A stretch of 64,000 bases of DNA from Nymphaea colorata (Eukaryota > Streptophyta > Magnoliopsida > Nymphaeales > Nymphaeaceae): positions 7,889,682 through 7,953,681 of the forward strand of contig NC_045151.1 of the NCBI RefSeq assembly GCF_008831285.2, written 5' to 3'. Of this stretch, positions 1 through 13,600 are shown piece by piece. The position numbers were made by a program, and so were the translations under genes. Position 1 is the first letter of the stretch; each line of letters opens with the position of its first letter. Under the pieces are notes generated by a model. The model was not told where the DNA came from. It worked only from the letters and a program-made list of their open reading frames with translations, and searched no databases.

Positions 1-2484
1 GATCAAATGTACATTTTAATGCCTTCTTCATGCATGAATCAAATTTTCTAAAGCAAAACCCATGAATCTATCGTTTAAAAGGGTGCCAAGGCCATGCATG
101 TATCAAAAATAGCTTGCCAAAACCTATTTTCAACTTCCCATCATGAGAGGGTTCCACAATGAGAAAGTGAGAGAGTGACTTATATTTGCTGTAATATATA
201 ATATAACTGTCTATTAGGGACAGATGCATTCTCACGAATGTGATCTACCCTTACATGGCAAAAGTCATAATGAAATATGTATGAACATCCACTTAATTTC
301 TTTCATCTAGAGTCATTTTGCTTCATACATTCATGATATAATCGATTAAGGGTGGTGGTAAAATCCCAGCCATCGACCATCATGGTTTGCATGATAAGAG
401 GTCTCTTATCAAATTTTCTATTTTAAGATACAAAACACACATCTATACGTAGATATTATGATTTATATGTATGTGAAACCTCTTATTAAAACTTAGTTTT
501 TCTCTTCAAAATCAGGTTGGAACATGTTTCCAAATTGGTTTAAAAAAAAAAAACCTTCACTTTGGTCTTCGTAGTTCAAAACTACAATATTATTTAATAT
601 TTCATTTCAAAACTTTGTCTATTTCAGCAATACATGCGTAAGAATGTGTGCGCATTGCTGAACTCAGACCTTGATCTCATGAAATCTGGCTTAAAGTTTC
701 TAGGTTTAAAGCTAATAAGAAAAGAGAAGCTCCAAACACAATGGCGGACCATAAGGTAGGGCAATTCTAGGTTGTTCTTCATTTATTTTGCTTCTTACTA
801 TTTATTTTTAAGTCCAATATCTGTGGGAGGGTTTCATTTTCATTCGTATTCATAGCTGAGAATAATATCCAGCGAGGATGAGCTATGATCAAATGTACAT
901 TTTAATGCCTTCTTCATGCATGAATCAAATTTTCTAAAGCAAAACCCATGAATCTATCGTTTAAAAGGGTGCCAAGGCCATGCATGTATCAAAAATAGCT
1001 TGCCAAAACCTATTTTCGACTTCCCACCATGAGAGGGTTCCACAATGAGAAAGTGAGAGAGTGACTTATATTTGCTGTAATATATAATATAACTGTCTAT
1101 TAGGGACAGATGCATTCTCACGAATGTGATCTACCCTTACATGGCAAAAGTCGTAATGAAATATGTATGAACATCCACTTAATTTCTTTCATCTAGAGTC
1201 ATTTTGCTTCATACATTCATGATATAATCGATTAAGGGTGGTGGTAAAAACCCAGCCATCGACCATCATGGTTTGCATGATAAGAGGTCTCTTATCAAAT
1301 TTTCTATTTTAAGATACAAAACACACATCTATACGTAGATATTATGATGTATATGTATGTGAAACCTCTTATTAAAACTTAGTTTTTCTCTTCAAAATCA
1401 GGTTGGAACATGTTTCCAAATTGGTTTTAAAAAAAAAAACCTTCACTTTGGTCTTCGTAGTTCAAAACTACAATATTATTTAATATTTCATTTCAAAACT
1501 TTGTCTATTTCAGCAATACATGCGTAAAAATGCGTGCGCATTGCTGAACTCAGATCTTGATCTCATGAAATCTGGCTTAAAGTTTCTAGGTTTAAAGCTA
1601 ATAAGAAAAGAGAAGCTCCAAACACAATGGCGGACCATAAGGTAGGGCAATTCTAGGTTGTTCTTCATTTATTTTGCTTCTTACTATTTATTTTTAAGTC
1701 CAATATCTATGGGAGGGTTTCATTTTCATTCGTATTCATAGCTGAGAATAATATCCAACGAGGATGAGCTATGATCAAATGTACATTTTAATGCCTTCTT
1801 CATGCATGAATCAAATTTTCTAAAGCAAAACCCATGAATCTATCGTTTAAAAGGGTGCCAAGGCCATGCATGTATCAAAAATAGCTTGCCAAAACCTATT
1901 TTCGACTTCCCATCATGAGAGGGTTCCACAATGAGAAAGTGAGAGAGTGACTTATATTTGCTGTAATATATAATATAACTGTCTATTAGGGACAGATGTA
2001 TTATCACGAATGTGATCTACCCTTACATGGCAAAAGTCATAATGAAATATGTATGAACATCCACTTAATTTCTTTCATCTAGAGGCATTTTGCTTCATAC
2101 ATTCATGATATAATCGATTAAGGGTGGTGGTAAAAACCCAGCCATCGACCATCATGGTTTGCATGATAAGAGGCCTCTTATCAAATTTTCTATTTTAAGA
2201 TACAAAACACACATCTATACGTAGATATTATGATGTATATGTATGTGAAACCTCTTATTAAAACTTAGTTTTTCTCTTCAAAATCTGGTTGGAACATGTT
2301 TCCAAATTGGTTTAAAAAAAAAACCTTCAGTTTGGTCTTCGTAGTTCAAAACTACAATATTATTTAATATTTCATTTCAAAACTTTGTCTATTTCAGCAA
2401 TACATGCGTAAAAATGCGTGTGCATTGCTGAACTCAGACCTTGATCTCATGAAATCTAGCTTAAAGTTTCAAGGTTTAAAGCTA
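1..2484. repeat. Long tandem repeat, 886-bp monomer, 2.8 copies
   Basis: Monomers begin at 1, 887 and 1773, an exact 886-bp period. The third copy matches only to about 2484 and then runs into unrelated DNA, so that is the array edge; the left edge lies outside the window. I see roughly ten substitutions between the first two copies, plus length changes in one A-run, so the duplication is recent or the copies are being homogenised. No ORF of 60 codons or more lies in the monomer. Each copy contains a short palindromic stretch around TACGTAGA and many AT-rich words. The monomer could be a satellite unit or a repeated piece of a larger element; the sequence does not decide. Confidence 0.95.
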
Positions 2485-4645
2485 TTGAAATGATATTTTT
2501 TGGTCATAAATCAGTTACTTTCTATAGAACCAAAGGAAGTTCTAGTTTCATTCAAATCTTCATCCTAGAGTTGCTGGATTTATTCATGAACTAAAGATTT
2601 GCATGGGATTAATCCATATTTCAAAATGTTGCAAAATCATATCCAAAAACCTAATTTTCATTTCTCTCAAAAGAGAAGATCAAATATGCTGAAATTTTCC
2701 AAAGAGTAGATGAATCTTTTGGCATAAAACTTCAAATCTGATTTTGTTTTAAAAAAGAAAGTTTTTTAAAACTTCATGTCTAAGTCAACATGAATACCCA
2801 ACACTAATGGGAGCATGTTCTCAAGAGAAATATTCCTCTTGTTGATTTAAATACTTAACTTGAGAAAAAATAGTCTAAATTTCAATTATTTTCCATCATT
2901 TTCTAAGAAACAAACTCCTTAGAATCGACATTTTTGTTTTTCAGCTATATAAACTAGTATAAAATCTGATTTTATGGCTATTTTGAAATAAAGTTTGATG
3001 TTGTCCATGTCTCTTATATATTTTCAAGATTGATTTTAACATCATTTACATGATTTTCATCATTTGAATGATTTTATGTCAAGTCTCAAACTTGTAGACT
3101 GCATCTCTAACTCTTGTGCTTAATAACATGTCAACCATACTTAGAGAAAATCTTACATTTCAATTAATAATCGATCTTTGTATGTGTGGATCATGAAATG
3201 AATATTTATGTTGAATGAATGTTGAGAAGTTATGAGAGAGGAAAGAATGAATGTCTCATGTAGTTTCTCTTTTCTTTCATGCATTGCATTCACACACCAA
3301 AATCAATTGCACATACAAACACATTCTTAAGAAATTAAGTAGTCATATTTCAAGTTGAAAAAAGTGTCAAGTCATATGGTAATAAGAATGTCAAAATCTC
3401 TCTTAACTTCAAAAAAAAAAAACACAAGCATTATGCCCTAATTTGATCAAAATACGTTGAAAACAATATGATTTCTAACATATTGGAATTTTCATTTCAT
3501 CAAAAGGGTGAAATTTACTTTTTCCCAACCCAGAGGAAATGAGAACTCATTTAAAATCAAGTTCATATCTCTTAGACATAATCATGTGATTTGGCAAAAA
3601 GAAATTTCAAAAATCAATCTGTTTGCTAAGAAAACGTAACTATCTTTTATCCAAAATCAATACATTTGCCAATTGGACTTAACCAGTTTTCTAAAAACTT
3701 GATCACAAATTGATCTTAATTTCAATCCAAAATCATGCAATGATCTTGAGTTCACGACAAACGACTAGATATTCACCTCCAAAATTCCAAATTTTTCAAT
3801 CAAATTTCTAATTTTTTATGCAATATTGCGGTTTAAAATTACCAAAATTATCAAGCAAAACTTCAAAATCTTGGATCAAAGCCATGATCCAAGTCAATTT
3901 TCAATACCCTTGCCATTTTTCCATTTAGAATGACACATTTTTTTACCAAAAAATCTCTCCAATTTAAACATTGTTCAATTTTCTAATTTTGTTCAAAGAA
4001 TTTCCCTAACAATAAATTGAATTTTCAAATAGCTGGCCAAAACAAATTAACTTTTTTTAAACTACTTGTCTAAATTTCATTTTGATTTGCCTAAAACAAG
4101 CTTAGAAATTGCTTTTCAGAACGAAGTTCAAAATGAACTTTCAATTTCAACTCTCTATGCACAAGCATATAGGATTGCATCAAATGACTTGTACACAATT
4201 TGAGAAATAGTCCTTGGTTCAATTATCATTGTTAAAGATAGTATGGTTGGAGCTCGTACCGATAGGCAGTCTTTTTTTCTTGAAATTTTCTCAAAACCCA
4301 ATTTGAAATTTTTCTACTTTCCATAACTCCCCCCACTCAATTAATGCCCCGAGAACGGGAGTGGTGTAAACAGATGGCAACTGTGATTGGACTTGTCATC
4401 CTTCGTCTAAGGATTCCTTAGATCATATACAAGTATTTTTCACAATGTCATATATCAATTGCATGAACCTTTCATGGCCATGCCTATCAGTATCATATTT
4501 GTATTCTATATGGCACATATGATGAGTAATTTACTAGTTTCGTCCATAGCATAATAATGATGATGTTTTCTATACTAACCGGTTGTATCACATGTCACTA
4601 TTAGATAAAAACCCAGTCTAGAATCACTATCTACCCTTTAATATA
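2485..4645. other. AT-rich non-coding DNA, no gene seen
   Basis: No ORF with recognisable protein features was found on either strand. The stretch is AT-rich with many A- and T-runs. Around 4320-4370 a C-rich tract precedes a GC-richer segment and resembles a retroelement junction, but I could not match it to any element in the window. Confidence 0.5.
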
Positions 4646-4659
4646 GTGTGTCCCAAGAG

Positions 4660-5290
4660 GGAAGCAATGGAAAACAATGTCAGACTTGAGATTGCTCTTC
4701 ATCGACTTCAATCAGACACGAAATCAATGTGTTTTGCGTTTGCTAAACAACATGTTTCAACTAATAGCTCAAAGGTACAAGACCTACCACTTGATTGGCA
4801 GCCCCTCCATTTATTGGCTTCAGAAGAGTGCGCACGAAAACACAATCGGTCATACAATCTCATTTCATCAGCCTCAATTGAACATACAATCACACTTCAT
4901 CAGCCTCAATGGAACAAGCAATCGTAAGGTTTTGATATGTACAATTGGAGTCCCTTTATTTACTGGCTTGAGGAGCATGCACATGGAAACACGATCAGTC
5001 ATACAATCGCATTTCATTGACTTCAATCGAACATATAATCACCTTTAACATGTTTCCAAAACATGCAACTGTAAGGTTTTGTAGTACAAAGCTATGCATG
5101 ATTGCACAATTTGAGTTTCTCCATCTACCGACTTGAGGAGAGCATACACGAAAGCATGATCGATTATACAATCGCATTTCATCGGCTTCAGTCAAACCTT
5201 GCCCCTAACATTTTCTTGATACATGCAACCGTAAGGTTTTGTTGTGCAATGCCATACATGATCAACCGTAAGGAAAGCAACTAACAAACG
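4660..5290. repeat. Diverged tandem repeat, period about 150-163 bp
   Basis: A block made of a GCTTGAGGAG-like start, a purine-rich stretch, then TCATACAATC and CATTTCATC followed by a TTCAATCGAAC-like end recurs near 4817, 4967 and 5130, with a partial copy before 4817. Each copy is followed by CGTAAGGTTTTG or a close variant. The small ORFs in this stretch share similar peptides only because the DNA repeats; I do not consider them genes. Confidence 0.7.
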
Positions 5291-5629
5291 ATCACACACA
5301 ACTTCGCACAGCAAAACCATACAACCGTATGCTCTCCTAAATGATGTGTTTTATAAAAATGAGTCGGCCGTTAAACATGTTAAGGGCGATTACATGTTCG
5401 ATTTCGTATCTAATAGTGACATGCTCCTCGAGTCGAAGACTGGAAGACTCTAATTGTGCGCTCGAATGTCGATCAAATGGTCTCAGGATTTATTCTTTAA
5501 GCTGTTGGTCAAAACACATCATTTAGCAGAGGTGAAGGATGATTTTGTGTTCGATTGAGGCCGACGAAGAGAGATCTGAGTACGATACTATTTTTCGGCA
5601 CTCTTTCATCATGGACATACCAAACTATT

Positions 5630-5880
5630 GTTTTTGGGTATAAAAACGGCTAGTTTTTTTCAAGTTTAATATGGTAAAGTTGTTTTTCTCGAAAAAACCT
5701 CGATAAATTAAAAAAAAAAACTAAAAAAAATGTGAAAGCAAAGTTCTGGTAATGAAAAATGAAAAAAGTGTGAAGGAACGTGAAAAAATGCAATAAAACA
5801 AAACATGGCAAACACACGAAAAAACATTAAAAAAAACATAAAAAGTGGGAACAAAACGTCGTTTTATTTATTTTGATGTT
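5630..5880 (-). mobile_element. Relic of the CATTGTCAC-ended short element (uncertain)
   Basis: The words ATATGGTAAAGTTG and TTTTTCTCGAAAAAACC match, in reverse orientation, the 3' part of the complete copy at 17617-17931. The rest is a run of A-rich words typical of this family. No terminal inverted repeats or target duplication could be placed, so the limits are approximate. Confidence 0.35.
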
Positions 5881-5882
5881 TT

Positions 5883-6395
5883 TTAAAGTGTTTTTTCATG
5901 TTTAACGGCTGACTCATTTTTAACGCTTTTCTCCTTTTTTTTTCTGAATAAGCCATGTTTTAAGTGCACGAACACACATAACGTGTACCTTTGATAATGG
6001 AGGACAGTTTCAGAATTTTCATGATGCTTGACATTTAATATTATTTTTCCACTCAGTGAAGACGGTGGAGCAGTTATGTTTTTTAAGGCATACAGTAAGA
6101 CAGAAAAATACACTTTCCATGTACAGGTCAAGAGAATAAATTCTCCTTTTTTATTGTGTCTGTATGCTAAAAAGACATTTTGGTTATCCCAGTATGTTTT
6201 TTCTTTGATTGAGGTCAATATTGGAAAATGATTTTTGGGCCCCACCTGTATACTATATTCCATTATCGGATCCGAGAACTTCCAATACCATGTGATAGCA
6301 TCACAGGCCTTTGCCTTTGCACAAAATTTTTGCCCACAGGCCTGCGCACGCAACGACCTCTTGATAGAAGAAGGTGGGCACGTTTCCCTACCCAA
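5883..6395 (-). CDS. Orphan ORF, 170 codons, unknown
   Basis: This is the longest open frame in the left 15 kb. The middle of the product (roughly residues 25-130) has balanced composition with Trp, Cys and His, whereas the last 25 residues are Lys- and Glu-rich and overlap an A/T-rich tract. I recognise no domain, signal peptide or membrane segment. No TATA box, splice site or partner exon supports expression. It overlaps the edge of a relic element and may simply be a chance open stretch or part of a transposon. I assign no function. Confidence 0.15.
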   Translation of the reverse strand: MGRETCPPSSIKRSLRAQACGQKFCAKAKACDAITWYWKFSDPIMEYSIQVGPKNHFPILTSIKEKTYWDNQNVFLAYRHNKKGEFILLTCTWKVYFSVLLYALKNITAPPSSLSGKIILNVKHHENSETVLHYQRYTLCVFVHLKHGLFRKKKEKSVKNESAVKHEKTL

Positions 6396-7419
6396 CCATT
6401 CTTATTTTCTTTTCTTTTTCATTTTCTTGAGTGCACATTGAGGATGTTGATTTGGTCATACTAAAGGTACCAGTTTTTCCCTTTGGTTTATTTCTTATGC
6501 ATGGATGGCCATCATACTACAATGATATTGCAAGTTATGTGGTTTTCTCTTGTGTATACACCTCACTCTTAGCTTTTCTCAATTTGATGATCATGTGACA
6601 AACATTGTTCAGAGTTTGAGGATCGCAATTTATAAGCATGGTATTATTGTATAGTTTCTATTGCTATGCATACATGTTATGGAAACAGACCTTGCATACA
6701 TATATGAACTGACATTATTGCAAGTTGGTCCATGAGACCTGCATTTGCATTTTGATTGATCAACATAGGCGTAAGTTGCTGTAAGAAGTATTTATGCACA
6801 CACAATTTTTGTTCTGTTGATTGATTGCTCCCATCTTCAGCCCTTTTCCCTTTTGGTTAGAACTGAATTCAGTGGCCGGAGCTAAAAATTTTGAATGAGG
6901 GTGGCAGATTTTTAAATTTTGATTTTTTTTTATATAAGACAAGTGATATTTTCTAAAATTTAGATGTAATTTTTCAAAAAATAATAATAATAAAGTAAGG
7001 CCAGGGTTCATGAGAGCCCCCTTGTCTCTCTGTATACGCTGAATTGCAGAAGATGCGTTGAATCAATTAACTAAAATAAAAAAGAGGGAGAATTCACCGA
7101 CCTGTTGCCATGCTGGTACGCCGATAGTCAGAGGCACCAATAGAGAGAGAGAGAGAGAGAGAGTGTTCACCGATGGTCGACGGAAACTGCCAAAGGCTGA
7201 TAATGGTGAGAGATACCATCGAGAACTCGGTTGGACGGGAAGGTTGACAGAGAGAAAAAAAGTAGCAGAAATGAGGAAATTGTGGGAAGGGAAGGTTTAT
7301 ATACCTTTTATGAGACAATTTTCGAATCCACTCCATAATTTTATACTATTGCTTATTAAGACTGTCATAATCATAAACTCTTTATCCCCCTCGTTTCTTA
7401 AGATTTTATTTGTTTAAAG
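6396..7419. other. Non-coding DNA with a GA microsatellite
   Basis: A (GA)n run of about 20 bp lies at 7141-7162. A segment at 6870-6900 resembles the edge of a dispersed plant repeat. No gene could be supported on either strand. Confidence 0.5.
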
Positions 7420-8414
7420 AGGCTTGCGCGGTTGCTGACAGATCCTCGCTGTTGAGGCGCTATCGCTACCCAAGATCACGCTCAGCAGGGCGAATCGATT
7501 TTAAGTTTGTGATCTGCCACCGCTTCTCCTTCTATCACAGGAACAAAAAAGGCGGATGTTCGTTGGTCGGTAGATGGTCGTGTTGCTACTTTAAAAGTAT
7601 AACACCAGAGCTATTGGCGTGTTGTGCTGCAGCCTTTTCGTGAGATGAAACCGGCCTCTAACCTCCCTTTGTGGTTAAGGAAAGTTGCACCGTGGATCAC
7701 CTAGCTTACTGGTCGGGAAAACATCGTGACTTGGAGAAGATGGAGAGGTCACCGGCAGCAACGTCCGTCATCTTCAAATCGTCATCCAATCGGCCATGGA
7801 AGGGATGACTTTAGGAGAAGAAGAGAGATCAGAAATAGAGGAGGCCGCTGGCTATAGGTAGAACTCCGGCTACACCGATTGAGGTCGGACTAGAATCCGG
7901 CCACCACCATTGACAAAGCTGGAGAAGAAAAGAGGAGAGAGAAAGCGAAGGCCAAATGGAATCAAATCTTCATTCAAGCGTAATCCAAAAAGTCCTAATT
8001 ACAAAGCTTATATACATGAAAAGCGTGTCGGTTCACTTAACTCCTAACCCGAGACGGTACAAAGAACTTAAAGTAAAACGATCCTAACACGTCTCAAACC
8101 GAAACAGTACAAAAGAGTAAATAAACATAGGCAAAAAGGACGTCTGGATTGGATCTATGTTGCGCCGCTCTTTCTACGAATCCGGACCCTGTGGATCGCT
8201 TTTTTGACTTGCGCCCATTCTCGACTGTGCGCCATGCTGCGGCCTGCTGCTCACGGGTCTCCCTGCCGAGGCTAACCTCACAAGGCAACAAGGACAAACC
8301 TATCGAGTGGTAATCGGCGTGCCCAGCTGCTACTCACGCCGCTGGTCAGCTCCGCTCTAGTGCTCTCGACCATGCCTTCAGCAGTCCTCCAGTGCCAAAA
8401 TTAGGCACCTATCA
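7420..8414 (-). mobile_element. LTR-like segment of a retrotransposon, minus strand (uncertain)
   Basis: The base composition is clearly more GC-rich than the flanks. Read on the minus strand, the segment opens near 8414 with TGATAGG, has a TATA-like TATATAAGC at about 8010, and continues with a GAATGAAGATTTG-type stretch and a CT-rich leader. That order (TG, TATA, leader) is what an LTR would show. I found no convincing primer-binding site, partner LTR or pol domain nearby, so this may be a solo or truncated LTR. A small minus-strand ORF inside (8094-8297) has no recognisable features. Confidence 0.35.
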
Positions 8415-8845
8415 GTTGTGCCCTTTTGTTTTAAAATTTTTAAAGAGATTTATATGTTTATAAATTCCTAAAAGACGGTTTTAAAGTCAAAAATCTGTTT
8501 TACCCCATTTTAAGTTTCATAAATTATGAAAAGGGTTTCTCGAGCTGGTTTTTAACAAAACCCGACATTTGAAGTTTTCGTTTTATTTCCAAGACATTCT
8601 ATGCGTCCGAACCGTTGTCTTCCTTATTCCAATGAGGACAGATTAGAACTAATGTATTTTACCCTTCTCGAGACTTTGAGAAATTTATCTAGATGCTTTC
8701 TTAGACATAAGGGAACGGTCCCATGCTCTAAACTCTTTTGGAAATATATACATTTTAGTTAGTGATAATGGTTTTATTATGAATCCAACTTATTTGGAAA
8801 AATGTATTATTGAAAATGGATTTTTGATTTAGATCCATCTCGCTT

Positions 8846-8892
<47 letters not shown>

Positions 8893-10570
8893 TCAGTTCT
8901 CATAAACAGATTTGGATGCTGTTCAATTTTGTTGTATATCGTACATTTTAATAATTGTAAATGGTTCTACATATGGCTCTATCTTGTTTGAGATATATAT
9001 TAATTGTGAATAGATATAGATATAATTTTTTGCTCATTTTAAAAAAATAGATTCTTTAATTATTATAAAATCAAATTTCGGATATAGATCCTATTGGCTT
9101 AAAAATACATATAATTGTTGTATAGCGTGTGTGTGTGTAGAAATTAAATATTTTAATTGTTTTAAACGAATTTGTATGAGATTTGGTCTAACTTGAAAGC
9201 ATATGTTCTGGATCTTTTAAAGGAACTTGGATTTATAAAGTGGTCTTAGTTTAAATCTTATATCGACTTGGATTCAATTTGTTTGGAATTAGGTATTTCA
9301 GTTACTTTCAATGAACTTGAAGTTACGTGAAATTTCTTTGTACAATAAATATACATTTTACTTTTGGGGAAGATTTGTTTATGGATCCAACTTGTTTCTA
9401 CAACATTTTATATTTCATGTTTAAATTTCAATGAACTTATCCATCCTGTTTTAAAAACAGTACATTAGAAATGATAAACTGACTTTGGATTTCGATGCAT
9501 TGAAACTGCATATGTTTTACTACGTTGATTGGTTAAGTGGATCTCGACGTAGACCTAGTTTGGTTCATGTAATTAAATCAAATGGGTTTCAAGGTACTCT
9601 CGTGTTTGTTAGCGAGATATTAATTCAAGATAAAAGATCATTTTGAAAACATAAAATAAACTTAAACTATATTGGTAAGTATGGATGTGGATCTTATTAT
9701 GGTTTAACAGTATCCAACTAATTTGGATCTAATTCACCTATGCATGTTTACATATTGCTTGTTGTTTATACATGTGGATATGAATTCATTTATTAGAAAT
9801 CTACACTTCGGTGTATGACTACAAACAGATTTAGATAGGGATTTGACTTCTTTTCACATGCATATGCATAAAACTTGCATGATGGTCATGTCATGATGAT
9901 ATGTTTGCTTTGACCAAGCATATATATGCATGATTAATTGTTATAAATAGATTTGGATATGGATCTAGCTTGGCTTGATATGTATATGTCTTATGTGGCT
10001 ATGTTTTACAAAAAATTGAATATGCTTGACATAATACTTGAGATACAAACTTAATGAATGAAATACATGCACTTGTGATCATACAATTGAGAATTTGTCT
10101 TGATGACTACAAACTTATAGTATGCTATATTATTAATTATATGTGGAGTACATGCAGTAAATGAATAATGTGAATAAAACTGTATGTGCATCTAAAGTAT
10201 GGTTAAATGTATGAACTAAATAATGGATCCTCATAGTGATTAAAACATATTTGGCCTGACCTTAAATGGTTTGAACTGTTGAGAGGAAAAGGATGACACA
10301 TTCTCCCGCATCATGAGGAAGGAGGTGAGGGTTGCTTTTCTGCATAGATAAGGCTGAGTAGAGCCAATACTCATCACCTAGGTTTTTGGTTGTTTGTTGT
10401 TCTTTCTATTATGCTTGAGGACTTGTGTTTGGGGGTGCTACGATACTTGGGAAACATCCCTCCCACTTGCCTTTCAAAGGTTCAGTTCAATGGAAGAAGA
10501 CAGCGGTCGACATATAAGTCTAGTATTATCTCAGTTCTTTATGTTTACAATGAGAAAATAACTTTTAGTG
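8415..10570. other. AT-rich non-coding DNA with TA/CA microsatellite
   Basis: A compound (TA)n(CA)n microsatellite lies at about 8850-8892, and a short (GT)n follows at 9127-9139. Many repeated short words of the GGATATGGATC type occur. No gene was seen. Confidence 0.6.
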
Positions 10571-10574
10571 AGGG

Positions 10575-10670
10575 CAAAAACCGTTGCTAAAAATATGAAA
10601 AAACGTCGCTAAAAACATTGAGCAATGGTTCAAAACCATGCCTATAAATATTAAAAACCGTGCAGAAAGG
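10575..10670. mobile_element. Possible CACTA-type subterminal repeats
   Basis: Short iterated words such as AACCGTTGCTAAAAA, AACGTCGCTAAAAA and AAACCGTGC occur within 90 bp. This pattern is typical of the subterminal regions of plant CACTA transposons. I could not identify a CACTA terminus beside it or a transposase, so this is a weak call. Confidence 0.25.
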
Positions 10671-13600
10671 GAGATAAAGAGCACCATTAATTGATTCAGA
10701 TTGAGCATTTTATTATCAAAAAGTTAAATTGTTTATAAATGAAAAATGCATTTACAATTTTTTTTTATTATATTCAACCAAACTGGTCAACCTCATCATC
10801 CATTAGTTTTCCAAGAATGTATTTGCCACCACATCATTCTACAAGTCAACCACCTTTGCCTTTAATAACACCCCTTGGATGTCCACTACAAGTTGTCAAT
10901 AGCCAGTATGCCAAGCATATCTATCATCTATTATGTAGATTGATGCTATGACTGAACATTGAAGTAACACACATGTTATGCTATGGTTAAGAATTACAAG
11001 GTAGGTTGAAGCCTTGAATTCAAAAGCTATGACCAAAATCAAATGACCAATCCATGAAAAAGATGTTGCAACATTGTGGTTGCATGCCATCCCAACTCGA
11101 TATTTGCGTAGAAACACCATTTGGCAATAAACCGAGCATCACTAGAATGAGAAACAAAAGCGCCAAAAATCCACAATGTTGCACATAAACAGCAAAAGAT
11201 GTTTATCTATAGAAAGCAAATGTGCACACTCATCATTGAGTACAGAAGCATAAATATGATCTTCGCCACAACTACATAATCAGTGCTACAGTTTGTTTGC
11301 TATATATTGACTATAAAATGTTTTGTGTGCCTTAACTCTTCATGAGCTACATGCACATTACTCCAATTTATTCAACTTTCCAAAAGCTGCTTTCCATCTA
11401 CAAATAAGATGATTCCATTGGAGCTTAAATTTGTTAGCTTCAAACGTCACTTGGACAATTGTTGTTGAAACACAAAATTAGTTCTAATCTTACTAGATAC
11501 TTGAACTGATATTTGAATTGCAACCAAAACCAAGTGGTGCACATGACTAAACAACTATTCAGTAAAATAGTTAGCTCATAGATGCCAACAACTATCTCTA
11601 TAAAAAACCTAAAAAGAAAGATAAAAAACATGTTTCTTTAAAGTACAATAAAATTTCACAATAATGTAAAAACTAAAAGTCCAAAGCTTCTTTTTTTTTC
11701 ACTTGTAGGTGTGTACAAAAGAAAAAAAAAAAAACCTTGACTCTCAATTCATAGAACTTGTGAAATATAAAATAAAAGAGTTTAACATATAAAAACTTAC
11801 AAGTAGATACCAATATAACCAACTAGTCTTACTCATTAAAATCAATTTCATGCCACGTAATATCAAATATAGATGTCTAATACAACAAAGATGTACTAGA
11901 AAACATGTGATATCTTGAAGAACCGGCAAAAATAGCTACTGCCAATCTGCCATTATCATTAGCAGATGTCAATGGTCAAACCATTCAAGGAAAAAAGTGA
12001 GGAGAGAAATATAAGAGATATCAAAAACACTTTTCAAAGCTAGATCGAACTTTCACCGAAGGTCAAGCAATGGTTGGCTAACAGTTCCTCAAAGAGTGAG
12101 GGCACGTCAATGCCATCGCCGAATGGTCTGAGGAAGGAAAACCCCATAAAAGTTGAAACCTTTTTTCTGTACTTTAGTTATTGGAGTTAAAAAGTCCTCT
12201 CCTGATGCTTCGTAGATGTTTCCAACTTCTCCCGGCACTTTGAAGTGCCCAAACTGGCTATTTTCAAAAGTCACCCGCCACACACTCATCATGTACCAGA
12301 TGTGCATCATCATGGTGTGTATGCATCACCTCGTAATGCGCACACATCAAGTCAAACTACGCATCACCTTTGATTTTTGAGGTGTTTTTGTTACTTGATG
12401 TGCAGTAATGTGTGGGGATCCATGTCCTCATGCACACACATTTAACAACACCGAGTACATCTCTCAATAGCAAGTATGAATTAACCTCTCGGTTCTTGCA
12501 CCATCACTTATGTTATCGCTACTGGTGATCATGAATCTTTTTGTCTAACATGCATCACTTGTGATTATACTAGCAATTTTGCATTGCATCCTAGCAAAGC
12601 ATGCCATACTTCCTAACCAAAATTGCGATTGTTGCCATTCAATCATTGATCACAATAACGACCTGTGTATATTCATCAGCTTCAAACTTTAAAATATGGC
12701 GTTTGCAACTACTTATTTAGGCATGGAAACATTATCATCTTGATTAATTTAGCAGAACACATTAAAGATGACTCATATCACAGTGGATATAATTAGCAAG
12801 TTGGACATTACATCTCTCTAATTCACTAAATCGGCCAACAAAGTGCACCCTTTAACTCTTTCCTGCTATTGATCATACCATTAGTGTGCACCGAATTTAC
12901 CAAATTCATTGCCGCATGTGGTCACCAAAGAAATCTTCTACTCTTAAAACGACATGGTTGATTTCCAATTTGTATGCATATTCACTAGGAAGTGCCCCAC
13001 ATCTTTGTTGGGGGTGAAGTAGCTTCTTTTTGGAAATGACAAATCACTTTCAGCGGAAAATTGATATTGTGTTTACCAAAACACATCACTCTTGTTGAAA
13101 TTTGCCTAATTACAGTTAAATGGTTTCCCATTTCATTTGTGTCAGTTAGCCGTAACAAGCATGGTCGTCTTCATGAAATGTACCACAACTATCTCTACAA
13201 TAAACTGCCAAGATGCCAACAAAACATCCTAGTTGAATGAATTTTAGTGCTGGACAAGGAACCGCCATTGTCATGAGATTGGTTGGCACTAAATGCCGTC
13301 TTGAAACTTTCCACAAGCACCTTCTTGAAACTCGAACCGCAAAACCACCAGCATTGTGAACTTGTCACCTACTTATAACGATATAACACAATGGAAATCG
13401 TCAAATTAAAGATGACACTTATCACAATAAACATGGCTTGTATCACCATGACCAGTTTAGGAACAGAACTTCTCAATGGAATTGTTTTAAGTTACTGTTA
13501 AATTCATCTATGCTGGTGGCCACCATGAATGCTGCTGTTACTCCTGAAATCACTACTTGGGTTTCCAAAGCCAGATAATCGGCTGTTACTGTGAAATGAA

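Noticed and set aside
1-2484. CRISPR-like or LTR interpretation of the 886-bp repeats
   Set aside because: There are no short repeats with unique spacers, and adjacent head-to-tail copies without an internal region do not make an LTR pair.
4646-5284. Several small ORFs with similar peptides as a gene family
   Set aside because: The similarity arises from the underlying DNA tandem repeat; frames are open on both strands and none has a supported start.
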